A stretch of DNA of 64,000 bases from Diadema setosum (GCA_033980235.1 CM067065.1:2671847-2735846); one strand, 5' to 3'. Shown: positions 1-11,600, numbered from the stretch's first letter. Numbers and translations: made by a program. The notes: generated by a model not told the origin, from the letters alone.

Positions 1-395
1 TTCCGAGCGCTACAGACAAAGAAAAACAAAAGAAACGTGCTCCGTTATTACGAAATGCGAATTGCTTTCGAAAATACGTAGCGGAACAAGCATTTATAGC
101 GTCTCTGCATGGGTGAACGCTTCACACGACTGTGTGTTCGCTCCTTGTGTCACGCACAGTTTCTGAGGGGAACTTGCGTTTATTATTGTAATAAAGTTGT
201 CCCATCACATTTCACATAGCTTTCCAGTGTATGATGAGTATTCAGCAAACAGAATATGATATACTTGTATGTACGTGGTTCATTAATTATTCCTTGTTTT
301 CGTTATATATTGTATTTGTTCGGTTATAACGAAATTTCGTTATAACGAAAGAAAACTGCCAGTCCCGAGCATTTCGTTATAACGGGAGTGCACTG
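1..395. mobile_element. Right part of a pogo-like element
   Basis: The segment ends in ATAACGGGAGTGCACTG followed by TA at 396, the right terminus of a family also seen at 20185-20368 and 51638-51834. An internal palindrome CGAAATTTCG lies near 333. No left end was found, so it may begin before the window. Confidence 0.45.
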
Positions 396-863
396 TAGTA
401 TCATTCTATCTCTTGTACGTCTTTGTGCAAAAAGTATCCAAGTTGGTCTTAGCTTCAAATAAGCTCTTTATATGTCCCTAAAGAACTTGAGTAGGTACGT
501 GAGTGCGAACTATTCATACGCCCTGTGCAGTTGCTTTAACGAGCAACTGAGGAACAGTCAAATCAAGAAGTGTGTATTCTCGTAAAAGTTCAAAAGTTCA
601 CATACACACGGTCAAAGTGACCTGCTTGAGCACAGAGTCTGCCATTTCTAAGTGGGTAACATATACGCACCATGAAATCACAGATGCCATTATGTAGTTC
701 GCCCTCTGTTGGTGGTGAGAAAAATCTCTTCTTTCACTTAGCTCGACATGCCACGCTTGACCTTGCTGTAAAAACAAACACATTACGGTCCAGCAACATG
801 CCACTGTGACAACTTAAAAAAAAAAAAAGATTCTCACTTTGTAGAGTTGCAAGAACAAAGATA

Positions 864-1170
864 CAGAGACTCCAACTCTCCTGTTTTCGATGGGAGATCT
901 CCCGCCGAAAGCCCAATTTTGCAAAATCTCCTGTTCTCCTGTTTGAGATTTGATTTCTTCCGCCCTGGATCTGTGTCTCCTGGTGGAAAGGATTTCTTAC
1001 TTATTGCTATCGTAATGTTGAAAAAATAGCCTTCCCCCTATAGCACCAGAGAACATCTAGAACCCTAGGAACTTCGCGCTTCGCACACATCAACTTGGAG
1101 TCTCCCGTTTGCTAGGGGTTTCGGGCAGGAGAATCTCCAGATCAGAAGGTGCTTGGGGTTGGAGTCTCTG
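864..1170. mobile_element. MITE family 1, copy 1
   Basis: It has terminal inverted repeats CAGAGACTCCAAC and GTTGGAGTCTCTG. The interior carries CTCCCG-rich blocks (GGGAGATCTCCCGCC, GGAGTCTCCCGTTTGCTA). It matches 3344-3692 and 9957-10413. Confidence 0.75.
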
Positions 1171-1372
1171 AAGAAATGTAAAGAGTTTGGACCTGCAAAC
1201 GAAACGTGTTTTTATAAGTATCTCGTTAGTTCAGAAAGATAAGGCGTTATTACGCCATAAGGTTAGTGTAGCCTTATGTCTTTCTCAACCAACAATCTGA
1301 CCTCTTTATGATGAGGTTCACTACACTGTGATTGATGTGGTTGCTTCTTTGTATCATTTTGAAACCCACCAG

Positions 1373-1474
1373 GTGTTTGACATCATCATGAGGGACAACT
1401 CCCTGGTGTCAAAGGTCGCAAGCAACACCAAGAGGTTTCGAGATCACATGGCCGGCGCTGGCTTCACTGTTTGG
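1373..1474 (+). CDS. GCAT: GCAT, internal exon (C-terminal domain)
   Basis: This is an exon of glycine C-acetyltransferase, the mitochondrial PLP enzyme that converts 2-amino-3-ketobutyrate plus CoA to glycine and acetyl-CoA in threonine breakdown. It is preceded by an acceptor ending CCACCAG and followed by a GTGAGT donor, both phase 0. The 34 codons begin VFDIIMRDNSLVSK and end MAGAGFTVW. This fits the helix and strand that precede the HPICPVMLG segment in animal GCAT and bacterial Kbl (RQFREQMSAAGF in E. coli). The next coding exon is about 54 kb downstream and continues the protein exactly where expected. The catalytic lysine would lie in upstream exons outside the window. The reading frame is intact. 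Confidence 0.9.
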
Positions 1475-1526
1475 GTGAGTATGATCTTCCACTGAGTGAC
1501 ACAACACGCTGAGTTGTGTGTTGGTA

Positions 1527-2556
1527 GTTCATTCATTCATTCATCTATCCATCCATCCATTCATTCATTCATTCATCCATCTATTCATTCATCCATCCAT
1601 TCATTCATCCATCCATCCATCCATCCATTCATTCATTCATTCATCCATCCATCTATTCATTCATTCATCCATCCATCCATTCATTCATCCATTTTTTCAT
1701 CCATCCATCCATTCATTCATTCATCCATTCATTCATCTATCCATCCATCCATTCATTCATTCATTCCATCATTCATCTATCTATCCATCCATCCATTCAT
1801 TCATTCCTTCATCAATTCATTCATCTATCCATCCATCCATCCATTCATTCATTCATTCATCCATTCATTCATCTATCCATCCATCCATTCATTCATTCAT
1901 CCATTCATTCATCTATCCATCCATCCATCCATTCATTCATTCATTCATTCATTCATCCATTCATTCATCTATCCATCCATCCATCCATTCATTCATTCAT
2001 TCATTCTTCATCCATTCATTCATCTATCCATCCATCCATCCATTCATTCATTCATTCATCCATTCATTCATCTATCCATCCATCCATCCATTCATTCATT
2101 CCATCATTCCATCATTCATCTATCCATCCATCCATCCATTCATTCATTCATTCATCCATTCATTCATTCATCTATCCATCCATCCATCCATTCATTCATT
2201 CATTCATCCATTCATTCATCTATCTATCCATCCATCCATCCATTCATTCATTCATCCATCCATTCATTCATCCATCCATCCATCCATTCATCCATCCATT
2301 CATTTATTCATTCATTCATCCATCCATCCATCCATTCATTTATTCATACATTCATCCATTCATTCATTCGTTCACTCATTCATTCATTCATTCATTCATT
2401 TATCCATCCATCCATTCATCCATTCATTCATTCGTTCATTCATTCAAGCTTATCTATCTATCCATCCATCCATCCATCCATTCTTTCATTCATTCATTCA
2501 TCCATCCATCCATCCATCCATCCATTCATTTATTCATTCATTCATTCATTTATTCA
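1527..2556. repeat. Tetranucleotide satellite (ATTC/ATCC)n, about 1 kb
   Basis: More than 250 near-perfect units of CATT or CATC begin about 50 bp after the GCAT donor at 1475. Higher-order blocks (runs of ATCC alternating with runs of ATTC, sometimes with TCTA) recur every few tens of bases. Open frames through it (Ile-His-Ser-Phe/Pro repeats) are artefacts. Confidence 0.97.
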
Positions 2557-2599
2557 AGCATATGGCTCAGTGCACCTGGTGTGTACCGTTTTCTGACTA

Positions 2600-2915
2600 T
2601 TCCTGGGGCGAACCACGAGGGGTCGGCTTCATTCACCCGTTTTCTTTTATGGGTGGGTAGGGGGACTATTTCACCGGCTTGGTGCACTGCTCTTTGCGAT
2701 GAATGGATGAAGTGGGATCTTTTACGTTCGTGTATCATGGCTGACACACACATGGGACCTTCATTAATGTCCTGTCAGAGGGACAGAGTGTCTTGCTTCT
2801 TTTAGAGGGGGCGGAATGCTCAGTGCTCAGTGAGACTCGAGACTCGAATCCGCTCTTGAATGCAATGGTAATAGACCTGCTACTGACTGATGAGCCATAT
2901 CCCCACCCTTGCCTC
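2600..2915 (-). repeat. tRNA-derived SINE-like repeat, copy 1
   Basis: On the minus strand a tRNA-like head (GGATATGGCTCATCAGTCAG, then GGATTCGAGTC) is followed by a body with matches at 8216-8550 and 46070-46630 (GGGACAGAGTG, GATCTTTTACGT, TGAATGGATGAA). Ends are uncertain. Confidence 0.5.
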
Positions 2916-2998
2916 CAAAGTGGGAGTCTTTCAATAAGTCTGGCTTTGAAAGAATAGCTACCTAAGCTCTGGCTGAAATCTTAGTGGGCACATTGTGG

Positions 2999-3085
2999 TT
3001 AAATCCTTTGAATAATGTGATTTGTTGTAACACACATTTCCCATAGACATTTGCCCGAGTATACTCGGGACTAGTCTTCAACTGG
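2999..3085. mobile_element. MITE family 2, copy 1 (decayed)
   Basis: It has the core ACACATTTCCCATAGACA and CCCGAGTATACTCGGGACTAG, shared with 5587-5685, 6628-6720 and 63030-63122. The terminal repeats are eroded. Confidence 0.65.
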
Positions 3086-3343
3086 AAAACATTATCTATA
3101 ACTTTGTATTGAATCCAAGTTGACCTTTAATTGACCTTTCTTTGTCATCTGTGTGTTGCGGCTGTCTTTGAAAAAAAAAAGAAGCTATTTCACATTACAC
3201 AAACTGAAATTCTTTGTTTGTTTTCTTCTGTTTGTGTTTGTTTCTTTTGTTTTCTTCTGTTTGTTTCTTTGTTTGTTTGTGTCTTTGACTGCTTTTTTTT
3301 TTTTAATACCATAGGTGAGAGAATTAATGAGTTAGGCTGTTAC

Positions 3344-3692
3344 CAGAGACTCCAACTCTCCCGTTTTTTGACGGGAGATCTCCCGCTGAAATCCCATTTT
3401 TGCAAAATCTCCCGTTCTGCTTGAGATTTAATTTCTCCCGCCCTGGCTCTGTGTCTACCGCTTGAAATGATTTTTTACTTTAATATCATTGTATGTTGAA
3501 AAATAAGCCTTAGATAGCAGGAGAGAGCATCTATAACTGAGCTTCCAGGGCCTGCACCCCGGCCACAAGGAACTTCGCGTTTTGCGCTTGGTGTGTGTGC
3601 TTCGCGCACATCAAATTGGAGTCTCCCGTTTGCTAAGGGTTTCAGGCGAGAGAATCTTCTGATCAGAAGGTGCATGGGGTTAGAATCTCTTT
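3344..3692. mobile_element. MITE family 1, copy 2
   Basis: It has the same ends as copy 1 (CAGAGACTCCAAC; right end decayed to GTTAGAATCTCT). It is flanked by a direct GTTAC at 3339-3343 and 3693-3697, consistent with a 5-bp target duplication. Confidence 0.75.
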
Positions 3693-4311
3693 GTTACAGT
3701 AAAAGTGATCTGTGCAAAATGTGATGGATAGGTGTGCAGAATGTGCTGAATGTACACTGAGTTGGAGACCCAGCTGTGTGGGGATACCTTGGACTGTGAA
3801 ATCTGGCCTTGTTCGGATAGATTTGAGAATCCAGGCTGCACATAACAAATTTTGTACAGCTTCATCTCAGATCTCTGTGCAAGTACACACACAGTGGCAG
3901 AATGTCATCTTTGATGCCCATATTCGCTGATGGGCGCTATTTGTGGTTTTCGAATGCCTCCCGTGGGCACAGCAAATTGTACTGGGACCACCTATGTTTT
4001 CCCATGTTTCTGGGGCTTTAATGGTATCAATACATTCAGGTAACTGTATACACATACAAAGAACGCACATCCGCTCATGCTGATAGCTTTGATAACAAAG
4101 TAGAAGTTTATTATGCAATGCCCATATGCTACATACAGTGACTGGAAGTGTGGCTAATCTCCACTTGCATCATGCTTGCTTGTTCTTATTTTAACAAAGC
4201 ATAAAAAGCCTACTCTCAGTTATGAGCTGGTTTTCAGCCAGGCCATGAACATTCATGACAAAGTGGGCATTTGTATATTAAAAACACAAAGTTACCATAA
4301 ATGAGAGTATA

Positions 4312-4733
4312 CAGCCCGACCTCTCGTAATCGGCCTACGTTTATCTGAATCTCTCTCTAATCTGGACACAGTCTTGCCATGATGTTTTTTTTTTTCCAAT
4401 CTCATATTTTCAGGGAAAAAGGGGATTTTAAAATCAAACAAAATTCCAACACAAACTCACATGAATTACATATTGTTCCCAACATTCATAATTAACATTA
4501 TACATTCACATCAAATTTTCATTTTGAATAACATGCATTCAGACATTCACTACCTCCATTCCAAATCATCGCAGTGTTCACTACCTGCAGTAGGTTACAT
4601 GAATACAACTGTGTAGCTACCATTGGGTAGGCAGCTGCGTGCATTAGTAAACATCAAGTCTCCAATATCCGGCCAAATCCCTTTATCTGGCTGAGCACCG
4701 GTCCCAATATGTCCAGATAGAGAGGTCGGACTG
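4312..4733. mobile_element. Pogo-like MITE (CAGxxxGACCTCTCG ends)
   Basis: The left end is CAGCCCGACCTCTCG and the right end CGAGAGAGGTCGGACTG-like, in inverted orientation. TA precedes the left end. Interior sequences on each side (ATCTGGACA, TGTCCAGATA) continue the inverted repeat. Related ends are at 43293 and 45755. Confidence 0.65.
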
Positions 4734-4891
4734 TTAATTGAAATGTATACAAATTACATGTAATTGTAACATGGAAAATACGGAAGAAATCAAAATAATA
4801 ACTGAAGATATAATTACATACAGGGACATGTAATGAAAACATTAGAAAATATCATGTGTCACAATACAAATAGGTAAAAAATTTGCATTAA

Positions 4892-5572
4892 CCCTGAAAA
4901 GGCCGGGAGGAGGGTTGAATCAACCCCCCTCAACATTTTTCATGACTATGCTGCTGTGCAAAATTTTTTCACTGCGCTGTTCGCTGACTTTTTACTTTTA
5001 AGTCTTTTCTGTCAGACCGAAAAAGGCTCAAAAATGTGATTTTGTTTATAAAGTCTAAGCAAATGGAGTTTTCTCAACTTGTTCATAAAGATCTGATTAT
5101 TTTCACTTTCATAGGCTGAAATCAATTAACTTTAGCATAATTTGTTTGAAATAGGTTCTGTCATAAATTTTGCAAAAAAAGTGATAAAACAAAAGGTCGA
5201 AAAAACAAAGAAATACATAAGAAATTCATAAAACAATAAAATACATAAGAAATGAATTTTGATACCAGACTTTTTTTTTTTCGAGTACATTGTTAGGAAT
5301 GCTACAAAGAATGTAATCACCAAAAATTAGGGTTCTAGGATCTTTACTTTCTGATTTAGAGCAAAATGTATGATTTTATGCATAATGAATTGATTTAATG
5401 AAAATTTCACTTTCTTTTTGTATAGTTTGGTAGATTACGCCACAGGTAATGCATGTGCCAATTTTCATGGCGATTGTGCGATCGACGGCAGAGATCTCGG
5501 GGGGGGGGGGGTTTAAATCAACCCTCCCCCTGCCACAGAACACCCAAAAAAGCCGGCATGGTTAGGGTGAAA
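4892..5572. mobile_element. Decayed inverted-repeat element
   Basis: TTAACCCTGAAAAGGCCGG with GGAGGGTTGAATCAACCCC at the left has an imperfect inverted match at the right (TTTAAATCAACCCTCCCCC, AAAGCCGGCATGGTTAGGGT). A G13 run lies at 5500-5512. No coding sequence is seen. Confidence 0.45.
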
Positions 5573-5586
5573 GTGATAAATAAACC

Positions 5587-5685
5587 TTAACATGTCGAGG
5601 ACAAGTTGATTTTGTTGTAACACACATTTCCCATAGACACCTGATTGAGTACCGGTTTACCAAGGACTAGTCTTCAGCGGGTTAA
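5587..5685. mobile_element. MITE family 2, copy 2
   Basis: TTAACATGTCGAGGACAAG to CTTCAGCGGGTTAA, with the family core TTTCCCATAGACACCTG. It follows directly on the decayed element at 4892-5572. Confidence 0.65.
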
Positions 5686-5689
5686 ATGG

Positions 5690-8215
5690 GACATGGGGTT
5701 GACAAATAGAAATATTTGAGCATGCAAAAATTGACTTTTGGATGTATTTATGAGTTGTTGTAATTATAAAACACTTTTTTAAATTTCTGCCATAAATAAC
5801 ATTTATTGTCCTGAGGATTTATAAGGAGATAGATGTGAATAGGCAACAAGTGTGAGAGGTGAAAAGGCAGAAAGAAACCTCTGTTCTTCTTTGTTTTCTT
5901 GTATGTCATGCACAAGAAGATGGTCCTACAATAGAATGATTTTTAGAGCTCAGTACAGTTGATAAAAATTCCATCATGAATGTGACAGATTGTACTTCTT
6001 ACAAGTCATCATTGAGAATAATAAACAACATAACATATTGTACTGCTTACAAGTCATTATTGAGAAAAGTACATGATATGAAACATGTGTCCAGTGCATA
6101 TTACAAATTGTTTTCAAGTGCTTTGCAATAAATAATGCTGAATGGACAATGATTTGGTAAACTGCTAGCACCCTGAACTGGCTTTTGCATAACAACATCA
6201 AATGCATAATTCTTCTCAGTTATTATACACACCTGTAATTATTATATTAGCCAGAGGTAATCTGTGGTTATTTACTGTAAAACCAGGAATTCTTGTGTAC
6301 ATTTTAACTTTGTGAGATTTGTCAAAGCCAAGATTTGCAAAATTTTAAATGCATGCTCATGTTTACACCGTTTGCTTTGAACGCTAGAATCACTTCGCAA
6401 ATACTTCATGTGGCAAAAAAGGCCCTCAGCTCCAATTTGAGAAAATTTAATGTCATATATTTGTGAATTTATCCTTAAAGTTTATTTGCCATAGTTACTG
6501 TAGTACTGTTTTGGCCAAAAATGTTGCAACTTTTATGGCCCGAGAATACTGTTTTCCCTATTAAATTGCAAGACACGTCTTTTGCAGAGGTAAAATTAAG
6601 TACTGTTATTCTATAGAAAATATGCTATTAACCCGTTGAGGACGAGTCCCGAGTATACTCGGGCAGGTGTCTATGGGAAATGCGTGTTGTAGCAAAATCA
6701 GTCCGTCCTCAACGGGTTAATTAATGTCAGCCCTTAAAATACTGCAATGTTGTTTAAATTCGAGGTTGGCATCCCTGGGACATACGCACTTCTGATATCA
6801 AACTCTACAACATCTGTTCTTCATCGAAATTAAAAGACCTTGTTATGAGGTCATGAGACTCGTGACATAACTGCGATCACTGTACACCAGTCACAAAATC
6901 TCTTTTACACTTGCCACAGTCTCAATTCCTAATATAATTGGCTGGTCATTTTTTTTTTTTTTATTATTCAGCCAGGAATAACATACATTTATACCATAGT
7001 TAAAGTACTTTTTTTTTTTTTTAATTTTGTTATTTTGTTATTTTTTTTTTACATGCAATCAATCGAAAACTGTAAGGTGATGCCATTATACTTTTCACTG
7101 TTGTGCTTGTAAAAATTAACCCTTCCTTTCAGACTTTCTCTGGAAACTTGTCCAGATTCACCCGTAATGAACCCTTGTATGTAAAGAATGATGTAGGTTC
7201 AGGGATGCGCCACTTAAAACTAGTGCACACAATAACTTAGCCTGAATACTCAATAAATTAGTCTGCATGTACAAATTGTCATTCCATACTGTTCTATCTA
7301 TTATTGCACATGGGCTCCATATTTCTTAAATAAAAAAAACTTGAGATCATGCACAAGTCATATAAATAAATTTGTAGGCAGGTATAGACTATATAAATAT
7401 ACTTTGTATAATTACATGTCACATGTCTTTTTGGTCACTTCATGATGATTGCATGTACAAATGTACAATGTGATGGCATCCAGTGTTGTCAATATCAGTC
7501 ACAGAAAGCATAATATTTTATCCTTCTTGAAAATAGCTCTCTATTAGGCACTTCTGATAGCAGTAAGAAATATGGAAGCTAATTCCAAAGTTTCACACAT
7601 TTCTTTGTAACTATGATATTTGTAATGGTAAATGATGAAGATAATAGTTATAATGATAATAATTATAATGATAATAATTATGATGACAATAATTATGATG
7701 ATAATAATGATGATGATAATAATTTTGATGATAATGATAATGATACAGAGCTGCCAACTAGTACTGATTTTCAGTTATTTCTACTGAAATTGGACAAGAA
7801 TACTGAAGGTTACAAGCAAATTACTGATTTTAGAAATCATTGTTTGTGATAAATTCTATAACACTGTGAAGGATTACTGATTTTCACTCAAAAAAGGTGC
7901 AAATTACTGATTTTCAGCCATCATAGTACCGAAAGGCTTTTACAAAAGTTGGCAGCTCTGATGATAATGATATACGATGATAAGAAATAATTGTAAAATT
8001 ATAATGCATAGTTTCTATAGGAATATACTCAACTTTGCATTAGGACATATCAGCAGTGTTCAAAATAAGGCAGAGAGAAGCTGAGTACATATTAGACATG
8101 CATTAGATTACACTGGAAGTCTGACAGTGTGGTGGTGGTGGGAAGTACAGAATTGAAAAGAACTGATAATGACATAAATTAAATCAAAACTATTTGATGT
8201 TCCGTATGCATTATT
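5690..8215. other. Gene-free AT-rich region, 3' flank of gene A
   Basis: No exon is seen apart from MITE family 2 copy 3. The region aligns in patches with 40500-42250 (3' flank of gene C), for example TTTTGTGAG-TTTGTCAAA near 6310 and 40820. A GAT/AAT trinucleotide array lies at 7629-7745; the open frame through it is spurious. Confidence 0.6.
6628..6720. mobile_element. MITE family 2, copy 3 (best preserved)
   Basis: This 93-bp element has perfect TTAACCCGTTGAGGAC terminal inverted repeats and an inner palindrome CCCGAGTATACTCGGG. It interrupts sequence that is continuous in unit C (near 41820), so the empty site is in the window. Confidence 0.8.
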
Positions 8216-8550
8216 ATACCGTCCCCTCATTTTAAAAGAGGGGTTTATTTGTTCCGTTTGTCTGTTTTTTATTTCCCATCTAAGAAGATGGCTGGACAGC
8301 CAATATTTAGGTGCATTAGCTGGTCTTCCATGGTTTCCAACTATGAGAACTTGGGTCAGACCACTTCACTGAACTATGCATCCTGCTCTTTACATTAAAT
8401 GAATGAACTTTTACTTGCATGAGTTGTGACTCTTGCGCACATGTGACCTCCATTTTTAAAAGTCCCATGCGAGGGACAGAGTGTTTTACCTCTGATAGAG
8501 GGGATGGCATGATTACACACAGTACCATCAAGTAGTTGTGATAATCGGCA
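8216..8550 (-). repeat. tRNA-derived SINE-like repeat, copy 2
   Basis: The body shares AAGATGGCTGGACAGCC, GCATGAGTTGTGACTC, GGACAGAGTGTTTTACC and TAGAGGGGA with the copies at 2600 and 46070. A degraded tRNA-like head may lie at 8540-8560 (GGTTATGGATTTGAAT on the minus strand). Confidence 0.5.
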
Positions 8551-8599
8551 AATTCAAATCCATAACCTTCTTTTCCAAGATTAATGATAGTACAAAAAT

Positions 8600-8735
8600 T
8601 GCAACTGATTGACAAATTGCCCTACATCGACGTAAATAAGTGTTTTAGTAGTAGCCATGATAAAAAATCATGGGCGTACATACTCGAGCAGGATTCGAAC
8701 CTACGACCTCCTGATCACCGGACAGGCGTCATGAA
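8600..8735 (-). repeat. tRNA-derived repeat head
   Basis: On the minus strand GTCGTAGGTTCGAATCCTG (B box and T-arm) is preceded by CCGGTGATCAGGAGG (anticodon-arm-like, with position 33 not T). It is followed by a tail segment, TTTACGTCGATGTAGGGCAA, that recurs at about 30018-30055. It is not a functional tRNA. Confidence 0.5.
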
Positions 8736-8739
8736 TTTA

Positions 8740-9950
8740 AATAACAAAGCAGTACAAAAATCATTTCATTTCAACTTTCTATAAGACACAGCCATGTTTC
8801 CTGTCTTATTGCGGTGTAGGTTGGAAGCACAAAACATGTGCTCATGCATGCACTCAAAGCAAAATTTCCCTCTAACATGTACATGGATTCAGTGAATGTA
8901 AACACCTAGGGAAACACTCAATTGAGTGTCACGTAAAATCAAACAATTCATACACAAACATCATGTATTTCTACATTTTGCTAACTTCATGCACCATATC
9001 CTCTTTCAATGAGCACTCAACATAAATCTGACATGAAAGTATAGCTTAAGGAAAAGAGATGGAAGACGTAGATCAGATCAAAACACCTGAGTTCAAAGAA
9101 ATTGAGGGAACATTGTTTTCATGGCTCTTAGCCATATATCAGGAAGACACATACATATGGAAAGAGTTCAGGTAGAATGTGCCATCTACAACCACATTAA
9201 AGATTTACATCAAGTAGAAAGACTGAAGGATACGTTATACAAAATATTGTAGGGTTCCATAGAATTTAACAATAACAGAGAGTAGCTGAGATGCAGCTAT
9301 TGTCCATAGTTCTTCAACCACTTCTTCTCCAGTAGAGGCTAATTTGTGCATTTTTGGTTCCCTGGGGTACTAAACAGAAATTCACCATTTTGTTGAATTA
9401 ATTTTTTCCATCTTTTTAGCACTGTACCTTGGGATACTAAAATATGAGTGGGCAATGTATACTGCTTTTATGCAAGAAGATTTGGGAGCACAAATGTCAC
9501 AGAATTGAATAGCAATTTTAGACCCCTGTTTAATACACATACGAGAAAGTCACCCTGAGCCATGAGCTCCTATCATGTAAATTGGAAATTGAATTCCCTT
9601 CATCATCAGAAACAAAATTTTAAGTGTCAATTTCTTTTCTTTTGAAGCAATAATGCTATACTCTGTTAAGTGTGTGAATACTGTATGCATTTCCTGAAAA
9701 CCCTGAAACTTTGGCAAGCTCTGTTTTTTGTTATTATGATGCATAATGCTGGAGGAAAAGATACTGTAGGAAATATCCTACAGCCTGGTACCACTTCTTG
9801 CACAGATCAAATGAGTTAGCCTGACCCCTTTGGTATCATTTCCTAAATGATTATAAGTTATTAAAGTTACATTACGCACATCATAATATTGAACTAACAT
9901 ACATGTAGTGTGATTGTTGCGTACATAGCAAAGTTTGGCTGCCACAATAG
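8740..9950. other. Gene-free region 3' of gene A
   Basis: AT-rich sequence with no open frame resembling a known protein and no clear element ends. It presumably contains the 3' flank of gene A. Confidence 0.5.
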
Positions 9951-9956
9951 CAATGT

Positions 9957-10413
9957 CAGAGACCCCAACTCTCCCGCTTTCTATGAGAGATCCCCACCAA
10001 AAGCCAATTTTCGCAAAATCTCCCGTTCTCCCGCCTGTAATACTCTCTCTCCCACCCAAACACCTTTTTAAAACCAGGAATTAGATTTTCATTTATCCAA
10101 GGGACCCAAGGTCAGCGTCAACGCTGCGATCGAAGGAACGAGCTAGGAGCTCTACCTATGTACCACCCCCCTCAAATGTATACATACAGTTTTAAAGCAT
10201 GCACAGAGTAAAATGGTGCTGGTATAGATGTACACACGGAATTGATAAGGTGCCTCTGTGTGTTTTTGTAATATTTTGTTTGGTATATGGTGGTGCATAC
10301 GAGGCACATACTGTGTGCGTGCTTCACATACATCAAGTTGGAGTCTCCCGTTTACTAGGGGTTTCAGGCTGGAGAATCTCCAGATCAGAAGGTGCTTGGG
10401 GTTGGAGTCTCTG
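9957..10413. mobile_element. MITE family 1, copy 3, in gene A 3' UTR
   Basis: It begins CAGAGACCCCAAC, ends GTTGGAGTCTCTG, and is flanked by CAATGT on both sides. It is longer than its sisters because about 120 bp of unrelated sequence lies in the middle (about 10080-10300). It ends 24 bp from the gene A stop codon on the minus strand. Confidence 0.72.
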
Positions 10414-10437
10414 CAATGTACACGTATGACTGTTCTT

Positions 10438-10737
10438 CTAAGATGGTGCTACACATGCATTGTCTTTTACGGGTAGTTCCTTCATAGAGACGCTGTCATG
10501 TACTGGGTCTGGGCTGGGTGGGTTACCATTTGCTGCAACATTTGTAGAGGTATTGTTCTGGTCTTCTTGTCTGCGACGCCGCAAGCACTTACAAACACAA
10601 ACGATAGCAATCACGATGAGTACTATTACACCTAGGATACCAAAAACTAATGCTAGTGTGTGAGCTGTATCAGCTCCTGTGGCATTCTCAGTCATGTTGG
10701 AAGCGGTCTTGGCTGGTGTTTTCGTTCCATCTGGCAT
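10438..10737 (-). CDS. Gene A last exon: transmembrane segment and tail
   Basis: The exon begins after a GTGTATTAG acceptor, phase 0, and runs 99 codons to TAG. It opens with more Thr-rich stalk (TPAKTASNMTENATG), then one hydrophobic segment of about 22 residues (LALVFGILGVIVLIVIAIVC), then a Cys-rich and basic stop-transfer (CVCKCLRRRR). The cytoplasmic tail of about 50 residues contains no tyrosine, so no ITIM, ITAM or ITSM is possible. The cysteines at the membrane edge could be palmitoylated (inference). With the other four exons the protein is 333 residues. A short foldback element (9957-10413) sits only about 24 bp beyond the stop, inside the presumed 3' UTR. Confidence 0.8.
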   Translation of the reverse strand: MPDGTKTPAKTASNMTENATGADTAHTLALVFGILGVIVLIVIAIVCVCKCLRRRRQEDQNNTSTNVAANGNPPSPDPVHDSVSMKELPVKDNACVAPS

Positions 10738-11214
10738 CTAATACACCAAAGACAAAAATGTGTAAAAGAGCAAACAAACCCCAAAATAAATCTTTTGATA
10801 AAGTTCTCAGGAAATGCTATTCATGAGTGATCACATACTGCCAGTGAAATGAAAACGTGAAGAATCCAGATAATATTGTTTCAGAATACTGTGTAAAGTG
10901 CTCTTTTCACATATAGACATTGTCGCAAGATATTGTTTTTAGCGAATTGATGATGAGGCTCGTAAGTATAATTGTAAGTGCACTATTCGCCGAGTGCATG
11001 GCAACATTTTCTCGTGTTGTTAAATTCGCGGTCCCATGGTGATACATGAAATTTGCGAAAATTAAACCCTCACGAAAATAATAGCTTATACAGTAAAGCA
11101 TCCATGACATTTCCAATAGGGTATAAACACACAAGCAAATGCACAACATGCACATTTTTGTGGACATGTTTTGGAGCGCACTCAATAACCCTTTGTCTTG
11201 CGGCTACTGTCTAT

Positions 11215-11600
11215 TGCCCCAGTCACATAGACATTGCGGACCACCCCGGATCTGATCCGGGGTGATCTGGGGAGAGATCCGTGTTGATGCCGGGAGGCCA
11301 ACACGGCAACTTTTGGAGGTCGAAAACATCTGGCGTCATCTGGGGATTGCCGTGTTGGCAGAGCAATCTGGGATGGTCCGTGTGGCTGCCGAGTAGCTGC
11401 CGTGTTGATCCGTGTAGATGCCGTGTTTGTCCGTGTAGACGCCATGCTCTTCCAGCCTTATCCGTGTAGCTGCCGTGTTGATACCGTGTGTACAGTCGTA
11501 TCAACGCTCGTCGACGTTCCATCGAGGTCGAAACTATCCCGGAACTCCCAGGATCATCATGTAGACCCTTGAGGATCCGTGTTTATAAGTGACTGGGGCA
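11215..11600. mobile_element. GC-rich inverted-repeat element in gene A intron
   Basis: Ends TGCCCCAGTCAC and GTGACTGGGGCA are inverted. The interior is GC-rich and made of CCGTGT/GATGCC-type short repeats. Sister intron units at about 12490 and 13380 read straight from GCTACTGTCTA to ACCACTAAGGC, giving two empty sites. Open frames inside it are spurious. Confidence 0.75.

Noticed and set aside
1496..2660. Two long plus-strand frames of Ile-His-Ser-Phe/Pro repeats
   Set aside because: They are translations of the ATTC/ATCC satellite, which stays open in more than one frame.
10080..10160. tRNA-like piece on the minus strand (GGTAGAGCTCCTAGCTC)
   Set aside because: No consistent cloverleaf could be drawn and no B box was found at the right distance.
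11182..11522. Arg/Thr-rich overlapping frames near 11.3 kb
   Set aside because: They lie wholly inside a GC-rich inverted-repeat element and reflect its short repeats.
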